A stretch of DNA of 64,000 nucleotides, taken from the NCBI RefSeq assembly GCF_000264995.1, contig NW_006767435.1, forward strand, positions 1,632,073 to 1,696,072, in the 5' to 3' direction. Shown here in pieces: positions 1 through 11,773 of this stretch. How positions within the stretch are numbered: position 1 is the stretch's first letter; every line of letters begins with the position of its first letter. The stretch is from Punctularia strigosozonata HHB-11173 SS5. Taxonomy: Eukaryota > Basidiomycota > Agaricomycetes > Corticiales > Punctulariaceae. Made by a program: the position numbers and the translations under genes. The notes beneath the pieces were generated by a model that had not been told where the DNA came from, did not search any database, and was given only the letters and a program-made list of their open reading frames with translations.

Positions 1-33
1 GACGCGAAATCGGAGATCGAGACGCTCATCTAA
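1..33 (+). CDS. Possible 3' end of a gene entering from the left
   Basis: The first frame is open from the window edge for ten codons (DAKSEIETLI) and then stops. It could be the C-terminus of a forward gene that starts outside the window. It converges on the ATG6 3' end at 234. The stretch is too short to identify and may be chance. Confidence 0.2.
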   Translation, partial: DAKSEIETLI

Positions 34-233
34 GAAGGATAGCATGTGTGTCGTTCCCACTCAAGGTGCTCTAGGGATGCTACACGCTCGGATATGAAGC
101 CATCTCGAGTTAGCACGGCATGCCGACTGATAACCACGTGCACCTAGACGGAGTACAGATTCCCCGCGAGAGAACGATGAGCAGCACATGCACCTCTAAC
201 CTCAGAACGGAGCTATCCATAAGTAGCGCGTTC

Positions 234-2000
234 TCACCCATTGCTTCCGCTCGTCGTCCACTTCAAGAGAATCTTGAGCGCCAGAAGCACATGCCGCAGG
301 GCACGCGTCCATTGCTCTTCCTGACTGAATTGCAACTTCACGCTCGCTTCGCCAATCTTGTCCTTCACAATCCTATACCATCGACTTATCAGCACCATCT
401 ATGCAGCATCTGGAGACCAATATGGCTTACTGATGTGGGAAGTCAAGATTCGGATCTTGTCCCTTGGCGTAGTCCGTGACCTGCTTCAGGCACTCCAGAA
501 ACGCCACCATCGCAAAGTCGAACCTGCGGTTGTGCAGCAACCGGCCGATATGCAGGTCTCCGGAACCGTACAGCTCGTAGCTGGCCTTATCCCCGCTAAT
601 CCGCTCTATGCGTGAGAAGGAGCCCATCGGCACTAAACGATAGCTGGCAAAAGATTGGGCTATTGAATTGCGAACCAGGATAATCAATCTATGGAACTCA
701 CTGCTCGAAGGTGAACTCCAGTTTGCGTGAGATAGTATATAGCAACAGCAACGTTTGGCCCCATGCAGCGTTGATCTCGGTCCATTCTACCTGGACTCAA
801 ATGTCAGATCAATGTGGTATAATGAAATCTGGAAACTACGCACAGGTACTCCTGGTACCCGTCCGAGCCTAAGACCGTTGATTGTGCCGAAGACACCGTC
901 GTGTCCAATGCAGAACGCATCGTTATAGACATTCGTCCGCTCCAGCTTCTCAAGCGTCGCAGAGTCCGCTGCGTATGCTGCGCGAAGCGCCGCCAACTGC
1001 GAACTTTGCTGCGAGGCCACTAGGAGCTGGGCGTTGTGTGCTCGCCAGAAACTGAAGGAACGAACGTCACAATGCAGCAAGCCCCGGATAATTGCTAGAC
1101 TCACTCCGCTTCCTCCTCTTCCAACGCCTTCTCCTCAAGCTCCAGGGCCCTTAGCTCCTCCTCAAGCTGCTCCCGCTCTCGTTCCGCCTCCTTCAGCTGC
1201 TCCGTAGCCACCCACTCCTCTTGCTTCAGCATGTCGATCTTCCTCTCCGCCTCGTCCTTCCCCATCGCCAGACCCTTCGCGATTCGCTCCTTCTCCCTCT
1301 CCTTCTCCTTCCGCACCTCCTTCTCGAATGCCAGATAGCCGTCGCGCTCCTTCTTCGTCTCCTCCAGCTGCCGCTCCAGGTTGGTCAGGAGTATATGCGT
1401 ACATTCGGCGCAGAGCGGGTGGTCGATGTCCGTCCGGCTCGACATAAGGTTGAAGAGCCGGAGAGAGGACTGCAGGTGATGGGACATGGGTGACGGGCTC
1501 GGTGGATCCGGGACTGGGGTGATTTCCGGCGCAGCGGCTGGCTGGGCCTTGCCGCCTGCACGCGGTCGAGGAGCGGTCTTCTTTCCAGAAGTGGGTCGGG
1601 ATGGTGGCGCAGAGGAAGGTGGAGGGATGGTGCGTATTATGCTGTCCTGTAGTAGCACGAACGACTCGTGCGGAAGGAGGGGCCGATGGGGCTGCTTGCC
1701 TTGCGCTCGAGGGGACAATGATCCTGGCGCAGGGTCAGGGTGCGCTGAATGTGGCCAGGCCGTCTTTTCATGGTTGGATGACCTCGGCTGGTCGGTTCTC
1801 TCCGTATCGTTGAGTTGTAGCGATGGTGTGGTCGGGGAAGCAGGCAGAGAGGTCGCTATCATGTCATACGCCGAGGGCGTAAGATCTACAAGGGATGCAT
1901 CCGGCTAACAAAGTGAAGTGGTGGTAATGAGCGTACGTAGATTGAGGACGGTAGGACTTACCTGGAGCGACTTCTTGCATTGCTGACATATGAAAGCCAT
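234..2000 (-). CDS. ATG6: Autophagy protein ATG6 (Vps30/Beclin-1)
   Basis: Subunit of the class III PI3-kinase complexes that drive autophagosome formation and endosomal sorting. Six exons: 2000-1962, 1904-1105, 1051-844, 790-702, 643-431 and 372-234. They sum to 1488 nt (495 aa), close to the family norm. The 13-codon first exon gives the start [13 protein letters not shown] with its CxxC, and the next exon continues in phase with [13 protein letters not shown], as in fungal Atg6. A Pro/Ser-rich linker, the BH3-like [10 protein letters not shown] segment, [12 protein letters not shown] and a Glu/Lys/Arg coiled coil follow. The C-terminal BARA domain is recognised by [36 protein letters not shown] and [12 protein letters not shown]. 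All splice sites are GT-AG and phases agree. The promoter is shared with the divergent BLI-3-like gene. Confidence 0.95.
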
Positions 2001-2446
2001 GGGTAATGTCTAGTATCAATGGACGGGCACTCAGGTGTATCTTAGATTGGTTGGCACAGAGTGTTAGATAAAAGCTGAAATAATCGTCGTCTGGATGATC
2101 TTTCTTAGGTACGTTCGTTTCTGCCTCCTTTGACACCAACTTCGGAAGAGCAGAAGCGTTGCCAAGAATGCGACACCGTTGCAGACAAGAAGTGGCTGAA
2201 GTGGCTGTGTAATACGCGCTCGCAAAGAAGTCACATGTCCTCACGTCATTTCATTTCCCAGTGCACTTCGCAAGGCTTGACACTTACCCCGCTCAGCAGC
2301 CCAATGCGCAGAGGCTACGTCAACACACTCCTCCAATCGCTGTCATGTCACACAGATTGCCTATAAAGTCTGGTCATCCACCGTCTTACTCACACCACTC
2401 TCATCCCCGTTTTCTACATCATAATCGCTAGCCTACTTATTTTGTG

Positions 2447-3265
2447 ATGTCTACCGCCGATGCTCACTTGGATCCTACCGCCAAGACTCAAAACCACAAT
2501 CTAACTCCGCAGGAGAAGATAGAAGGTTGGCTTGAGGAATTAAGGTTCCCGCTTGCGAGACTGACAACAATCGTAGGTCTTCACAAGATAGTGAAAGCTG
2601 CCCATGCGGGTATGCTAACCACTCGTGCTGCCGATGGGCATTTACATGCCCGTGCCATGGCGCCGAGCGGACGTAGGTCCAAGCTATTCTCTCCTATGCC
2701 ATACTCTCATGATTGCAAGCAGCTGTGTCACCATCTCAGACGACGCTTTACTTCATCGCGAACAATGTCACTCACAAGTCCGACGAGATCGAGAACGACA
2801 ACCATGTCAATGTATCGTGAGCGATTTTTGTCTACAAGCTCGAGCATACTTGTCATGAATTGTCGCTAGCTTCTTTGATCCGGCCACGACCAGTTGGGCG
2901 TCGTACGACGGAATAGCAACATTGTCTCAAGATCGTGAGCTGATCAAAAAGCACTGGAATCGAGCCTACCACCCCGGATATTTCGGCAACCTCGACGACG
3001 GCGTCCATAAGGGTGACGAACACGACCCGCGCGTGAGCATCATCGAGGTCGTGCCATGCGAGATCCGATACTGGGTCGGAACGTCGTCTTCCATTGTGCG
3101 TTCTGCGCAGGCTGTGTACAGTACTGTGACCGGAAAGGGGGGTGCCCCTGGTGAACTGAGGATTATCACATCGGATGAGGCGAGTGGCCCTATCTCACAT
3201 ACTTGATGTTCGCTGATTGTTTGCATCAGATCAAATTGACTCAGGGTCTTCAAACCAAGGCTTGA
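2447..3265 (+). CDS. BLI-3-like flavin-binding split-barrel protein
   Basis: Resembles the Neurospora blue-light-inducible BLI-3 / general stress protein 26 group, with a pyridoxamine-5'-phosphate-oxidase-like FMN fold. The substrate is unknown. Five exons: 2447-2525, 2577-2672, 2720-2816, 2870-3179 and 3230-3265, summing to 618 nt (205 aa). Family landmarks are HAGMLTTRAADGHLHARAM, FIANNVTHKSDEIENDNHVN, FFDPATTSWASYDG and the C-terminal DEIKLTQGLQ. Intron 1 is 51 nt without a stop, so an ORF finder reads through it. Removing it restores the family sequence EKIEGLHKIV, and it has a CTGAC branch-like motif near its 3' end. Intron 4 starts with GC (GCGAGT), which is the only way I found to join the C-terminus in phase. 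Blue-light regulation is inferred from the family only. Confidence 0.85.
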
Positions 3266-4138
3266 ACATTCTTGAGGTTTCGATGCAATCTTTGTACCAT
3301 CAGCATGTATGCAATGCAATAAACCTTGCTCTCACATTGGTTGCCGTGAAGGACGAAAGCAACTGTGTCTGTCGCCTTGTGTCTCGCTTGACCTGTCACG
3401 CATACATGTGTATCGAGGATTTGCTGTGGATGGTGCTGTGGGTTTGGATGCTATGCACTCCGCGATACATTCGGGAATACCCTCTTTTCTTTCGCTAATT
3501 CTCACACAGCTCTGGGGGCTGTGTTTCCTACTACTATTCGAGAGTACTTGCTTCGTTGCTTCCGCCTTGACGAGCTTGGACTCTCGGCAACCAAGACACC
3601 TTCCATGCGCTACATACTCAACACGTTGGCACCGGCTTGCGCCGAAACGTTGAAGATGCCTCGTAAGCTCAGCAACGAAGAGATGACTTGCGAGGCGCCC
3701 GGACTTCGGTGCGGCCCGTGTCACGGCCCCCGAGGCCGTCCTTGATATTCTGCGACTGCTTCAAGACGCGCTACTGCTAAGCTTGTAAATCATCACATTC
3801 CCGGATTTAGTGGCCAAAACCGAACAAGTATCTCCTCGGGTGGCAGGAAGTAAACGACAGATGTCATGCTCATTGCTCATGTTGATACTCGATGCCGGCG
3901 AGCAAGCCGCCTTGCACAGACACTCCGCAGCAAGAGCTGTCCCCTGCAACGCTCGGATATCTGAGAAGCCCCCCGTTCTGAACGTCGATGCATTGCACAA
4001 TACGTAGGCACGGCGTTCATCATACCTGCGGCCTGCGGTCCCAGTCAAATGGCAATTCTCTGCGAAGGGCCGGCGGCGGGAATACTTCAACCACTGGGTG
4101 ATATGCGAGGAATAGTTTTTCTCCCTTCGCATACCTCC
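3266..4138. other. Intergenic; no supportable gene
   Basis: Short ORFs occur on both strands (for example 3521-3745 + and 3761-4147 -), but none shows a recognisable motif, plausible splice chain or shared frame with a neighbour. It probably holds the 3' UTR of the BLI-3-like gene and the promoter of the fucosyltransferase-like gene. A degenerate remnant cannot be excluded. Confidence 0.5.
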
Positions 4139-5881
4139 ATGTACCATCTGCTACGCTCCCCCAAGCGGCGCGAGGGCGTCCTGCCCTCCCACTACCACCA
4201 CCCTCCGTTGACGGCCCGGCTGCAACGTGTGTTCGCTTGGCTCGTGTTTGTGTTCCTCGTAGGCTGCGGCTGCAGTTTTATACGTGCATGGTCGCAAAAC
4301 GTACAACGATCGGGGCGATGGGATCCGCCGCCCATGCGGTGGGCGGGTGGAAGCCTGAGGTCGCCCCCGGAGCCCACATACCGCGACGTCAGGCTGTGGG
4401 AGGACAACTTGCCACAGCATAACCTATCCCTGCCTTATCCGGAAGGAGAAAACGGGCGCTATGTCAAGTTCTCGACACAGGTCGCGGGTTTGGGATGGAA
4501 CAACGTCCTCAACGAGCTGTGGGTCGATATGAGCTATCGGAACCCATTCGTTGAACGCGTTGGCTGAATGACCGTGCTACAGACTACTATGCGCGCATCT
4601 AGCGTATGACTCCGGTCGGGCTTACGTCTTCCAAGAATGTGAATGATCCGTCTTGATATCCCGAAGTCTCAAGCTGACCGCTCTCGCTCGCAGATAAATG
4701 GGCTGCCGAGCATTATCCTTGGCCGGTCCGCGTCTGGCCATGGCAGGGCGGTCCGAGCAAACCGCGCACGCCGCTGAACGCGCTCGTTTCCGGTCCCACC
4801 GCGGGCGGGAACTGGGACGACGGGGATGAAGCGCCTCGGTCCGTCAGCGACAGGTGGTGGAATACCGTATGCGCAGACCCGGATGACGTCGAGATCATCT
4901 GGTCGGATGACGCAAAGAAGGGCATGCGGGACGTGCCCGGGGACGAGGTATTCCGCCACTGGTCTTCGCTTTTGCGTCGGTCCACGAAGAAGTGCGTCGA
5001 AGTCAAGGAAGGGCCGTCAGGGGACGATGGGACGCCCCAGGTAGGCTGCGAATCCGGACTGCGGGAGCAACAGGGTGTATGTTGACCGTTACGAATCGCG
5101 CTAGGTGTTTGACCTTTGGATACTGGGCTCGAAGCGCATATTGCCGCTCTGGGACATGTTCAAAGATTCACCCACGTCCCGGCTGCTCTCCGTGTCGCCC
5201 ATCGTCGCGTCCGCCGTCGCGCGCAATGAACACCTCTTCCTCCCGCGGGGTGCCAGCGCCCGGCGCGGATCCCCCAATCCCTACGACCGCATGATGGCCC
5301 TCCACATGCGTCGCGGGGACTACGTCGGCCAGTGCCGCCATTTTGCTAGGTACGGCTCGAGCTTCTATGGTTGGAATCAGCTGCCGTTCTTGCCCGACCG
5401 GTTTGAAGTTCCGTCTGGCGGGGAGACGCCGGAGAGGACGGATATTTACATGCGGAGGTGCTGGCCGACGCTGGAGCAAACGCTAGAGAAGGTGCGCGAG
5501 GCGAGGGACGCGTATATTCGGGAGCACGATCCCGCATTGGGTTCTACCACGGTGCTCGACGTCGTGCACGTTTTGTCTGATGGCGACGAAGAGTGGCTTA
5601 GGGCGCTCGAAAGAGGCTTGCGTGACAGTGGGTGGGGAACGGTGGTCACTTCCAAGGACCTCGCGTTGGACAGCGAGCAGACCGGCGTCGGCATGACCGT
5701 GGACATGGAGATCGCGCGCAAGGCCGCAGTGTTTATCGGCAATGGGGTAGGTCATGTCTCATATAGCTCGAAGTGAACGTATCACCGACCGTTTTCTCAT
5801 CAGTGGTCATCCTTCACCAGTAACATCATCCACCGAAGACTAGTGGATGGGAGGGAGAACATCTCCAACCGTTTTTGGTAG
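4139..5881 (+). CDS. Putative type II membrane glycosyltransferase (O-fucosyltransferase-like), copy A
   Basis: Five exons: 4139-4518, 4583-4638, 4694-5040, 5105-5746 and 5804-5881, total 1503 nt (500 aa). After a short basic N-terminus there is one hydrophobic segment (VFAWLVFVFLVGC), consistent with a signal anchor and a Golgi lumenal catalytic domain. GLGWNNVLNE follows the stem, and ALHMRRGDY resembles the HxRRGD motif of GDP-fucose protein O-fucosyltransferases. VHVLSDGDEEW and DMEIARKAAVFIGNG with a WSSFTSNI tail look like the donor-binding end of that fold. The start was chosen at MYHLLRSP, although the frame is open 30 codons upstream. The assignment to a fucosyltransferase fold is by motif resemblance. 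Acceptor and linkage are unknown. A paralogue with the same exon plan lies inverted at 13921-15696. Confidence 0.75.
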
Positions 5882-6042
5882 CATTGGATCCAGATAACTG
5901 TTCGCAAGAAAGCGCATACTGTATACGTAGATGAGATATAGCCTCGGACACATCGGACATACAATCTCAGTAGTAATACTAATCACACATGTATTGTACA
6001 AGTAGCATATTGGACACGGGAGATCTTCCTGGCGCAATAGAA

Positions 6043-8347
6043 TCACACACGATGGGCAGGCTTGACGATCAGTGGCATTTGGTTGCCCTTTTCAAGTTCG
6101 CCCGCTACGGAGGGTCGCGTTACGAGCTGCATGTAGTTCACCACGATATCTTCTTTCCGCGTGGCAAGCTCGAACTCGAACGATTTAACAAGTGCGAAGA
6201 GGAGGGCTTTCATCCTGTCGTGCCCTTGTCTAGGCAGATGTTGCAGGATGAGATCGAGTTGCTTACTCGACGATAGAAAACCGGTAGCCAATGCAGGCGT
6301 GCGGGCCCGCTAAAAAGGGTCCGGTAAGCTGTGTCTGCCTATAAGATCACCTAGTAATCGGCGACTAACCCAGGAAAGTCATGATGTTGCTCCACACTCC
6401 AGGGATAGAGTTCACAGCTTGCGGAAGGTGTTGCCATCTTTCTGGTCTACGACGATTCTCAGTGACATCGTACTGTCTTACTCTTGGGGTCATCATCGAA
6501 GCACCACTCACATAAACTCCGAAGCATCAGGGCCCCACAGTCGCGACGACCTGTTGAGGGCCAGGATAGGCAGTATGACAGTTTGACCTTTCTTGACCCT
6601 ATTCATGGGCGCTTAAGCAAAGAAAGCAAAGATACCCCAAGTGGTATCGAAACGGAAAGAACCTACCGAATCTCAGAACAAACCTGACCGCGGGTGTCGA
6701 CGAAAGGTCTCTCGAGCGGAATCACGTCGTCCTTCTGTGCCACCCTAATGGCGCTTGGAACCGGAGCTCTGACTCTCAATGTTTCCCTGCAAACGCTGTC
6801 GAGGTACGCTGAGCTCAATTGTTAGACCGGTTTATCACACAAACGCATCATTTATCGGGCCTTACGAAGGGAGTTCAGCTGGTCCATAGTCGGTTCGTTC
6901 GTGGCCAGACTCCAGAGCTCATCGCGCAACTTCATTTGAACGTCTGGATGAGATGCTAGGAGGAAGAGACACCAAGTCGTGCTGGTGCTGCAGAGGACAT
7001 CAGAGTTGAGAGCAAGGCATGCTCATCGCGGAATTACCTGGTTGTCTCATGCCCCGCTCCTGTGAGCGATTGCATCAGGGTGGCCAGTTCGTAATCATTA
7101 AATCTTACGAACCTAGGAAAGTCGGGATTTCTATCATGCATCATCAGCGACAACCTGATATGGGTTCATATGTGACAAGCTCACGAGCCAGAACCTCCTC
7201 ATCGGAAAGCCGTTGATTTTCCGGAACATCGCTCGCTATGTTAGCCTTGATCAACAGACTCAGCATATCACGGCTCAGAATATTCTTCTTCTCGACGCCG
7301 ACGCTCTCCGCCTGCAAAGCGGCTTTCTTCTCCTTTACGAGTTGCAACCCGAGGCGATCCATAGTGGCTTTGGCCTCCCGAATCCGACGAAGGCGCTCAG
7401 TTGGCTGTAACAGAGCACACCGTCAACGAAGCGAGGTTGAAATCAGTGTATCCATACCAGGCGCCTGAGTGGTGGAGCTATTGAGGTGAGTACGCTCATG
7501 AAATCATACTTTTGGGTGGCCTTAAATACCGTGCTGAAAGCAACGTCTACGCGCAGTGGATAAGCGTCGCGGGGTTTGTAACTACTCCGAAAGACACGCA
7601 CTGAGCTCATTAGGACCTTTCGTGGTATCCAACGAGTCGAACGAGTAATTGAAGCCTGATAGACGGATATTGCGTCAGCGAAAGACATTGAATGCATCGG
7701 ATCACGGCAGTACCTGCTGCACCGATGATATCCAGGGTCGCTTTGCTCATCCAATGCAAGACGTCGACGCGTGCGGCGCCGTTGCGCTCGGTAAGGGATG
7801 TGAAATTATCCCGCAACTGCACAAGAATATAACAAGAACCCATGCACTAAGGCCTCGCTGTGTTGCTATAAGGCAATTGCGTTTACCTGGTTAGCTTTCT
7901 CCACGAATATTTCCGTGAGGTCGCGAATTTGGGATGGTCCGAATGCACCATTCTTCAAGGCAGTCATCAGTTGGCGATTTCTTGGGGATAGAAGCTGAAA
8001 TTCAAGTGATCTACCATGATTCTGCGCTATATCGCACGTCAGACACTGTGTAAGACCATGGTCCGGATGACGTACCTGGCGATGATGTTGTTCACCTTTC
8101 ATTAATTCACAAGATCTCTCAGCGAAGGATAACCACACAGCCCATGAATATGTACCTTCAACTAGTAACACACCTACCGCCGAGTACGGCGTGAGAAATG
8201 GTCCCCACATATTGATATGGGATAATCACCTCTACCGAGGAGCTCAGCCAGCATATAGGTGATGTTGGCGGGCTTGTAATAGTCATTAGGCTTGGTGCTG
8301 ACAATATGGTGTATAGCTCGAGAGTCCATGAGCAACAGCACATCTTG
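6043..8347 (-). pseudogene. Cytochrome P450 lacking its N-terminal exon(s)
   Basis: Heme-thiolate monooxygenase of a basidiomycete type with many introns. I can join about 17 exons in phase. The first is 8347-8230 (QDVLLLMDSRAIHHI), the second only 18 nt (8173-8156), and the last ends with KPAHRV at 6043. All core motifs are present: helix I GAGHETTS, ExxR as CRETLR, a PERW segment and heme loop [10 protein letters not shown]. No stop or frameshift was seen. Missing are roughly the first 90 residues (membrane anchor and proline hinge): the 200 bp between the first exon and DBP10 does not encode them, although a branch site, pyrimidine tract and CAG sit just upstream of the first exon. An in-frame Met (MDSRAIHH) could start a soluble truncated protein. 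I call it a 5'-truncated copy, probably non-functional. Confidence 0.75.
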
Positions 8348-8552
8348 CTGAAAGACCAGCCGGAGTCAGCAAGAGCAGGTGGAACGAGCCGTCGTTGCCG
8401 CTTCACATTGATAACAACAGAAACTTCGAGAGGTCTGCAAGTACTCGAGCCTATGATGGTCTCCGCCAAGTCTGTCCGAGAAGAGCCATGCGTAGTCATA
8501 ACGGTGGCTGTGCATATTTTACCTCCTCGTTCTCTCTTCGGTCGGGATCAGG

Positions 8553-11500
8553 ATGCAAGCTTCACTCAAGAGGCATCGCCTTTCAAATGTCAAGGGCAAA
8601 GGCGACGACTGGGAGAGCGAAGAACGTCGTTATGATTCTGGGACATCAGAGGACGAAGTGGATATCTCCAATGTCTTGGCTGGGAAAAAGAAGAGAAAGC
8701 TGAGTGCACCCTCCAGCAAGAATATGGCGGAGCAGGACGAAGACGATGATGAAGCGCTTGCGGACTTCATCAAAGCGTCGGTATCCAAGAGGAATGTCAA
8801 ACTCGGCACGGAGGTCGTCAAGCGCACGAAGGGCAAAACAAAGATCGCGAAGGGTGAAGTGGGTGGAGGTAGCTTCCAAAGCATGGGTGCGTTTCTCTGC
8901 ATCTCATCCGCCTCTGGAGCACGGTCTGACATGCGGGCTAGGACTGCACCCATGGATACTACGGTCCCTTTCACTACAGGGCTTCCGCATCCCTACTCCT
9001 ATCCAAAGGCTTTCCATCCCATCTCTTCTCTCCAATCCTCCCAGAGACCTCGTCGGCATGGCACGTACCGGCTCCGGCAAGTCGCTGGCATACATGATAC
9101 CGCTCATCCAGCGCCTTGACGGCATGCACTCCTCCACCTTTGGCGCACGCGCCCTGATCCTGCTTCCGACCCGCGAACTGGCGCTGCAGATTCTCCGAGT
9201 GGGGAAGGAACTCGCTCGTGGCCGCTTTGCAGGTGGCGGCGAACATGCCGGCGACACCGCTGGTGATGCCGAACAATCCAAGAAGGGTCAAGGTCTGCGA
9301 TGGGCGCTGGTCGTGGGTGGTGAAGGCCTGGACGAACAGTTCGAGATGATGACGAACAACCCAGATGTGTAAGCCTTCGGATTACATGCCGCAGAAACAA
9401 CGCGACTCATATCCCTTCTTAGTATTATAGCTACGCCGGGTCGTTTGCTGCATCTCATTGTCGAGATGAACCTTGACCTCCGATCCGTGGAATACGTCGT
9501 GTTTGACGAAGCCGACCGACTCTTCGAGATGGGCTTCGAGACCGCCATGACCGAGATCCTCCACCGCCTACCGGCCTCTCGTCAAACTCTGCTTTTTTCG
9601 GCCACGTTGCCCAAGTCTCTCGTTGAATTTGCCAAGGCCGGTCTGCAAGACCCTAAACTTGTCCGACTGGACGCAGAGAGCAAGATCAGCAGCGATCTCA
9701 AAATGGCGTTCTTCTCTGTGAAGCAAGCTGAGAAAGACGCGTGCCTGCTGACTCTGTTACGTGACGTGATTCAGGTCCCTCTAGGGAGCAGCAGCAATTC
9801 CGCGCACGAGGAGCCTACGGACAAGAAAGGGAAGGGCAAGGCGAAAGCTAAGTCTCACGAGATACAAACTGCACCCCACCAGACGCTTGTCTTCGTCGCG
9901 ACGAAACACCATGTCGAGTATCTCACGACGCTCCTTGCCACAGCCGGCTATGCCGTCTCCCACATCTACGGCTCGCTCGACCAGACCGCACGCACGATTC
10001 AAATGGACCAGTTCCGTCGGGGACAGACGAGCATCCTAGTCGTCACAGATGTTGCCGCGCGTGGGATCGATATTCCCGTGCTCGAAAACGTGATCAACTA
10101 CGATTTCCCGCAGGGCGCAAGAGTATTCGTCCACCGTGTCGGGCGAACGGCGCGTGCGGGTCGACCCGGTTGGGCGTGGTCTTTCGTCACCAACACCGAG
10201 TTGCCCTACCTATTGGACTTGCAACTCTTCCTCGGCAGACCGCTCAAGTCCGAGGTCGACGACGCCGGGGTCGGTGACTCGGTTTATGCTGAGAACCTGG
10301 TTCTGGGCACATTCCATCGCGACAAGATAGACCAGGAAGTCGAGTCCATCCGGGGTTTGGACGAGATCAACCACTCACTGTACACCCTTCGCGAAGTGAT
10401 GCGGAAGGGTCAATCAATGTACGAGCGCTCCAAAGGCAAAGCCAGCCCTGCATCGTACAAACGCGCGAAAGCGATGACGAAGGACATCCCGGGGAAGTGG
10501 GGTCTCGCGGGCTCGGCCGAGGCAGGCGTGCATCCTGTGCTTCTACGGGGGCGAAGCGAAGCCCAGATGGAGGCGCGCCACACAGAGGACGCAAAGAAGG
10601 CGCTGCTGAAGGCGGTTAACTCGTTCAGGCCGGCGGAGACCGTGTTCGAGATAGGAAAGAAGGGCCAGGGAAGCGGAGAGACGGCGGCGTTAATGAAGCA
10701 GCGGAGGAAAGCGCTGGAGAAGGCGAAGCAGCGAGCCGCGCTCACCTCTACTTCGCAAGCTCTGGTGGAGGGTCAGGATGAAGGAGAGCAGGAGGACGCG
10801 GGCGAAAATGCAACCAGTATTGAAATGGCGGACGAGGAGGATATCGAGGTATTCAGTATGTTTCTCCGTATCGCGATACCGCTCATTGTTACCTCTAGGC
10901 TGTCTTCGGTACGGAGCACAAGAATCGCGGTAAAGGGTCATATCGTGACTCCGAGTACTATCTGTCGTATGTCCAGAAGGGCAACGCGGCAGAAAAGGGG
11001 TAAATCCTCTATATATCCATGCATGACAGGTCCCTGACATTGCTGCGCAGATACTCTCTCACAGACGGCGCGTCGTTTGCTGAGCAGGCGCGCAACGCGA
11101 CCTTTGATCTCACGGGCGACGAGGGCCTCAAATCACAGAAGCGACAACAGCTGCGCTGGGACCAGAAGAAAAAGAAGTTTGTGAAAGGCGACGGCGCCGG
11201 CGCGGATAACGTGAAGATGGTTAAGACCGAGAGCGGGACGAAACTGCCTGCGACCTACCGGAGCGGGCGGTTCGACGAGTGGAAGGCGAAGACGCGGAAT
11301 AACCTGCCTCGCGTCGGCGAGATGGAACAGGAGGGGTCGCGAGCGCGGCGCTCAGGTGGACCAGGCGGGCGCAAGTTCAAGCACAACAAGGTGACGGAGG
11401 CGAAGCCGCTCGATAAATTGTCTAAGGACTACGAGCGGAAGGTGAAGCAGGTGAAGAGAGCGGAGAAGGGAGAGGAACAGGCAGGGCCGAGTCCGAAGGG

Positions 11501-11675
11501 GAAAGGCAGAGCCCCAGGGAAGGTGCAAGGCAAAGGCCGCAATGCTGGCAAGAGCATGTCGAGGGTCAGGAGCGAACTCAAGAGCGCAGAGCAGATTCGG
11601 AAGGCTCGGAAAGTGCACGAGCAGAAGAAGGCGAAGAATGCTCGACGCCCTGCCAAGAGAAAAGGCAGGCATTAA
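8553..11675 (+). CDS. DBP10: DBP10-type DEAD-box RNA helicase
   Basis: ATP-dependent nucleolar RNA helicase of 60S ribosome assembly. Five exons: 8553-8886, 8942-9368, 9423-10848, 10899-10999 and 11051-11675, total 2913 nt (970 aa). The N-terminus is charged, followed by a Q-motif region (GLHPWILRSLSLQGFRIPTP), motif I ARTGSGKS, PTRELA, TPGR, DEADRLFEMGF, SAT, then the second RecA lobe with TDVAARGIDIP and HRVGRTARAG. The DBP10 C-terminal domain is recognised by SYRDSEYYLSY and ATFDLTGDEGLKSQKRQQLRWD, and the tail is Lys/Arg-rich. The Gly/Lys-rich stretch around 9790-9860 interrupts the helicase core, as is usual in this subfamily. Its 5' end lies only about 200 bp from the truncated P450 on the opposite strand. 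Confidence 0.95.
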
Positions 11676-11773
11676 AAGAAGTATATCAACTCGGGTTTGT
11701 ATATTATACCACTGCAAACTGCTGTTGCTCCGGCCTCTGGACGGAGATCATGGTGTATGGACCCCGTCAAGGG

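Noticed and set aside
1486-1908. 140-codon forward ORF
   Set aside because: Antisense to ATG6 exon 2.
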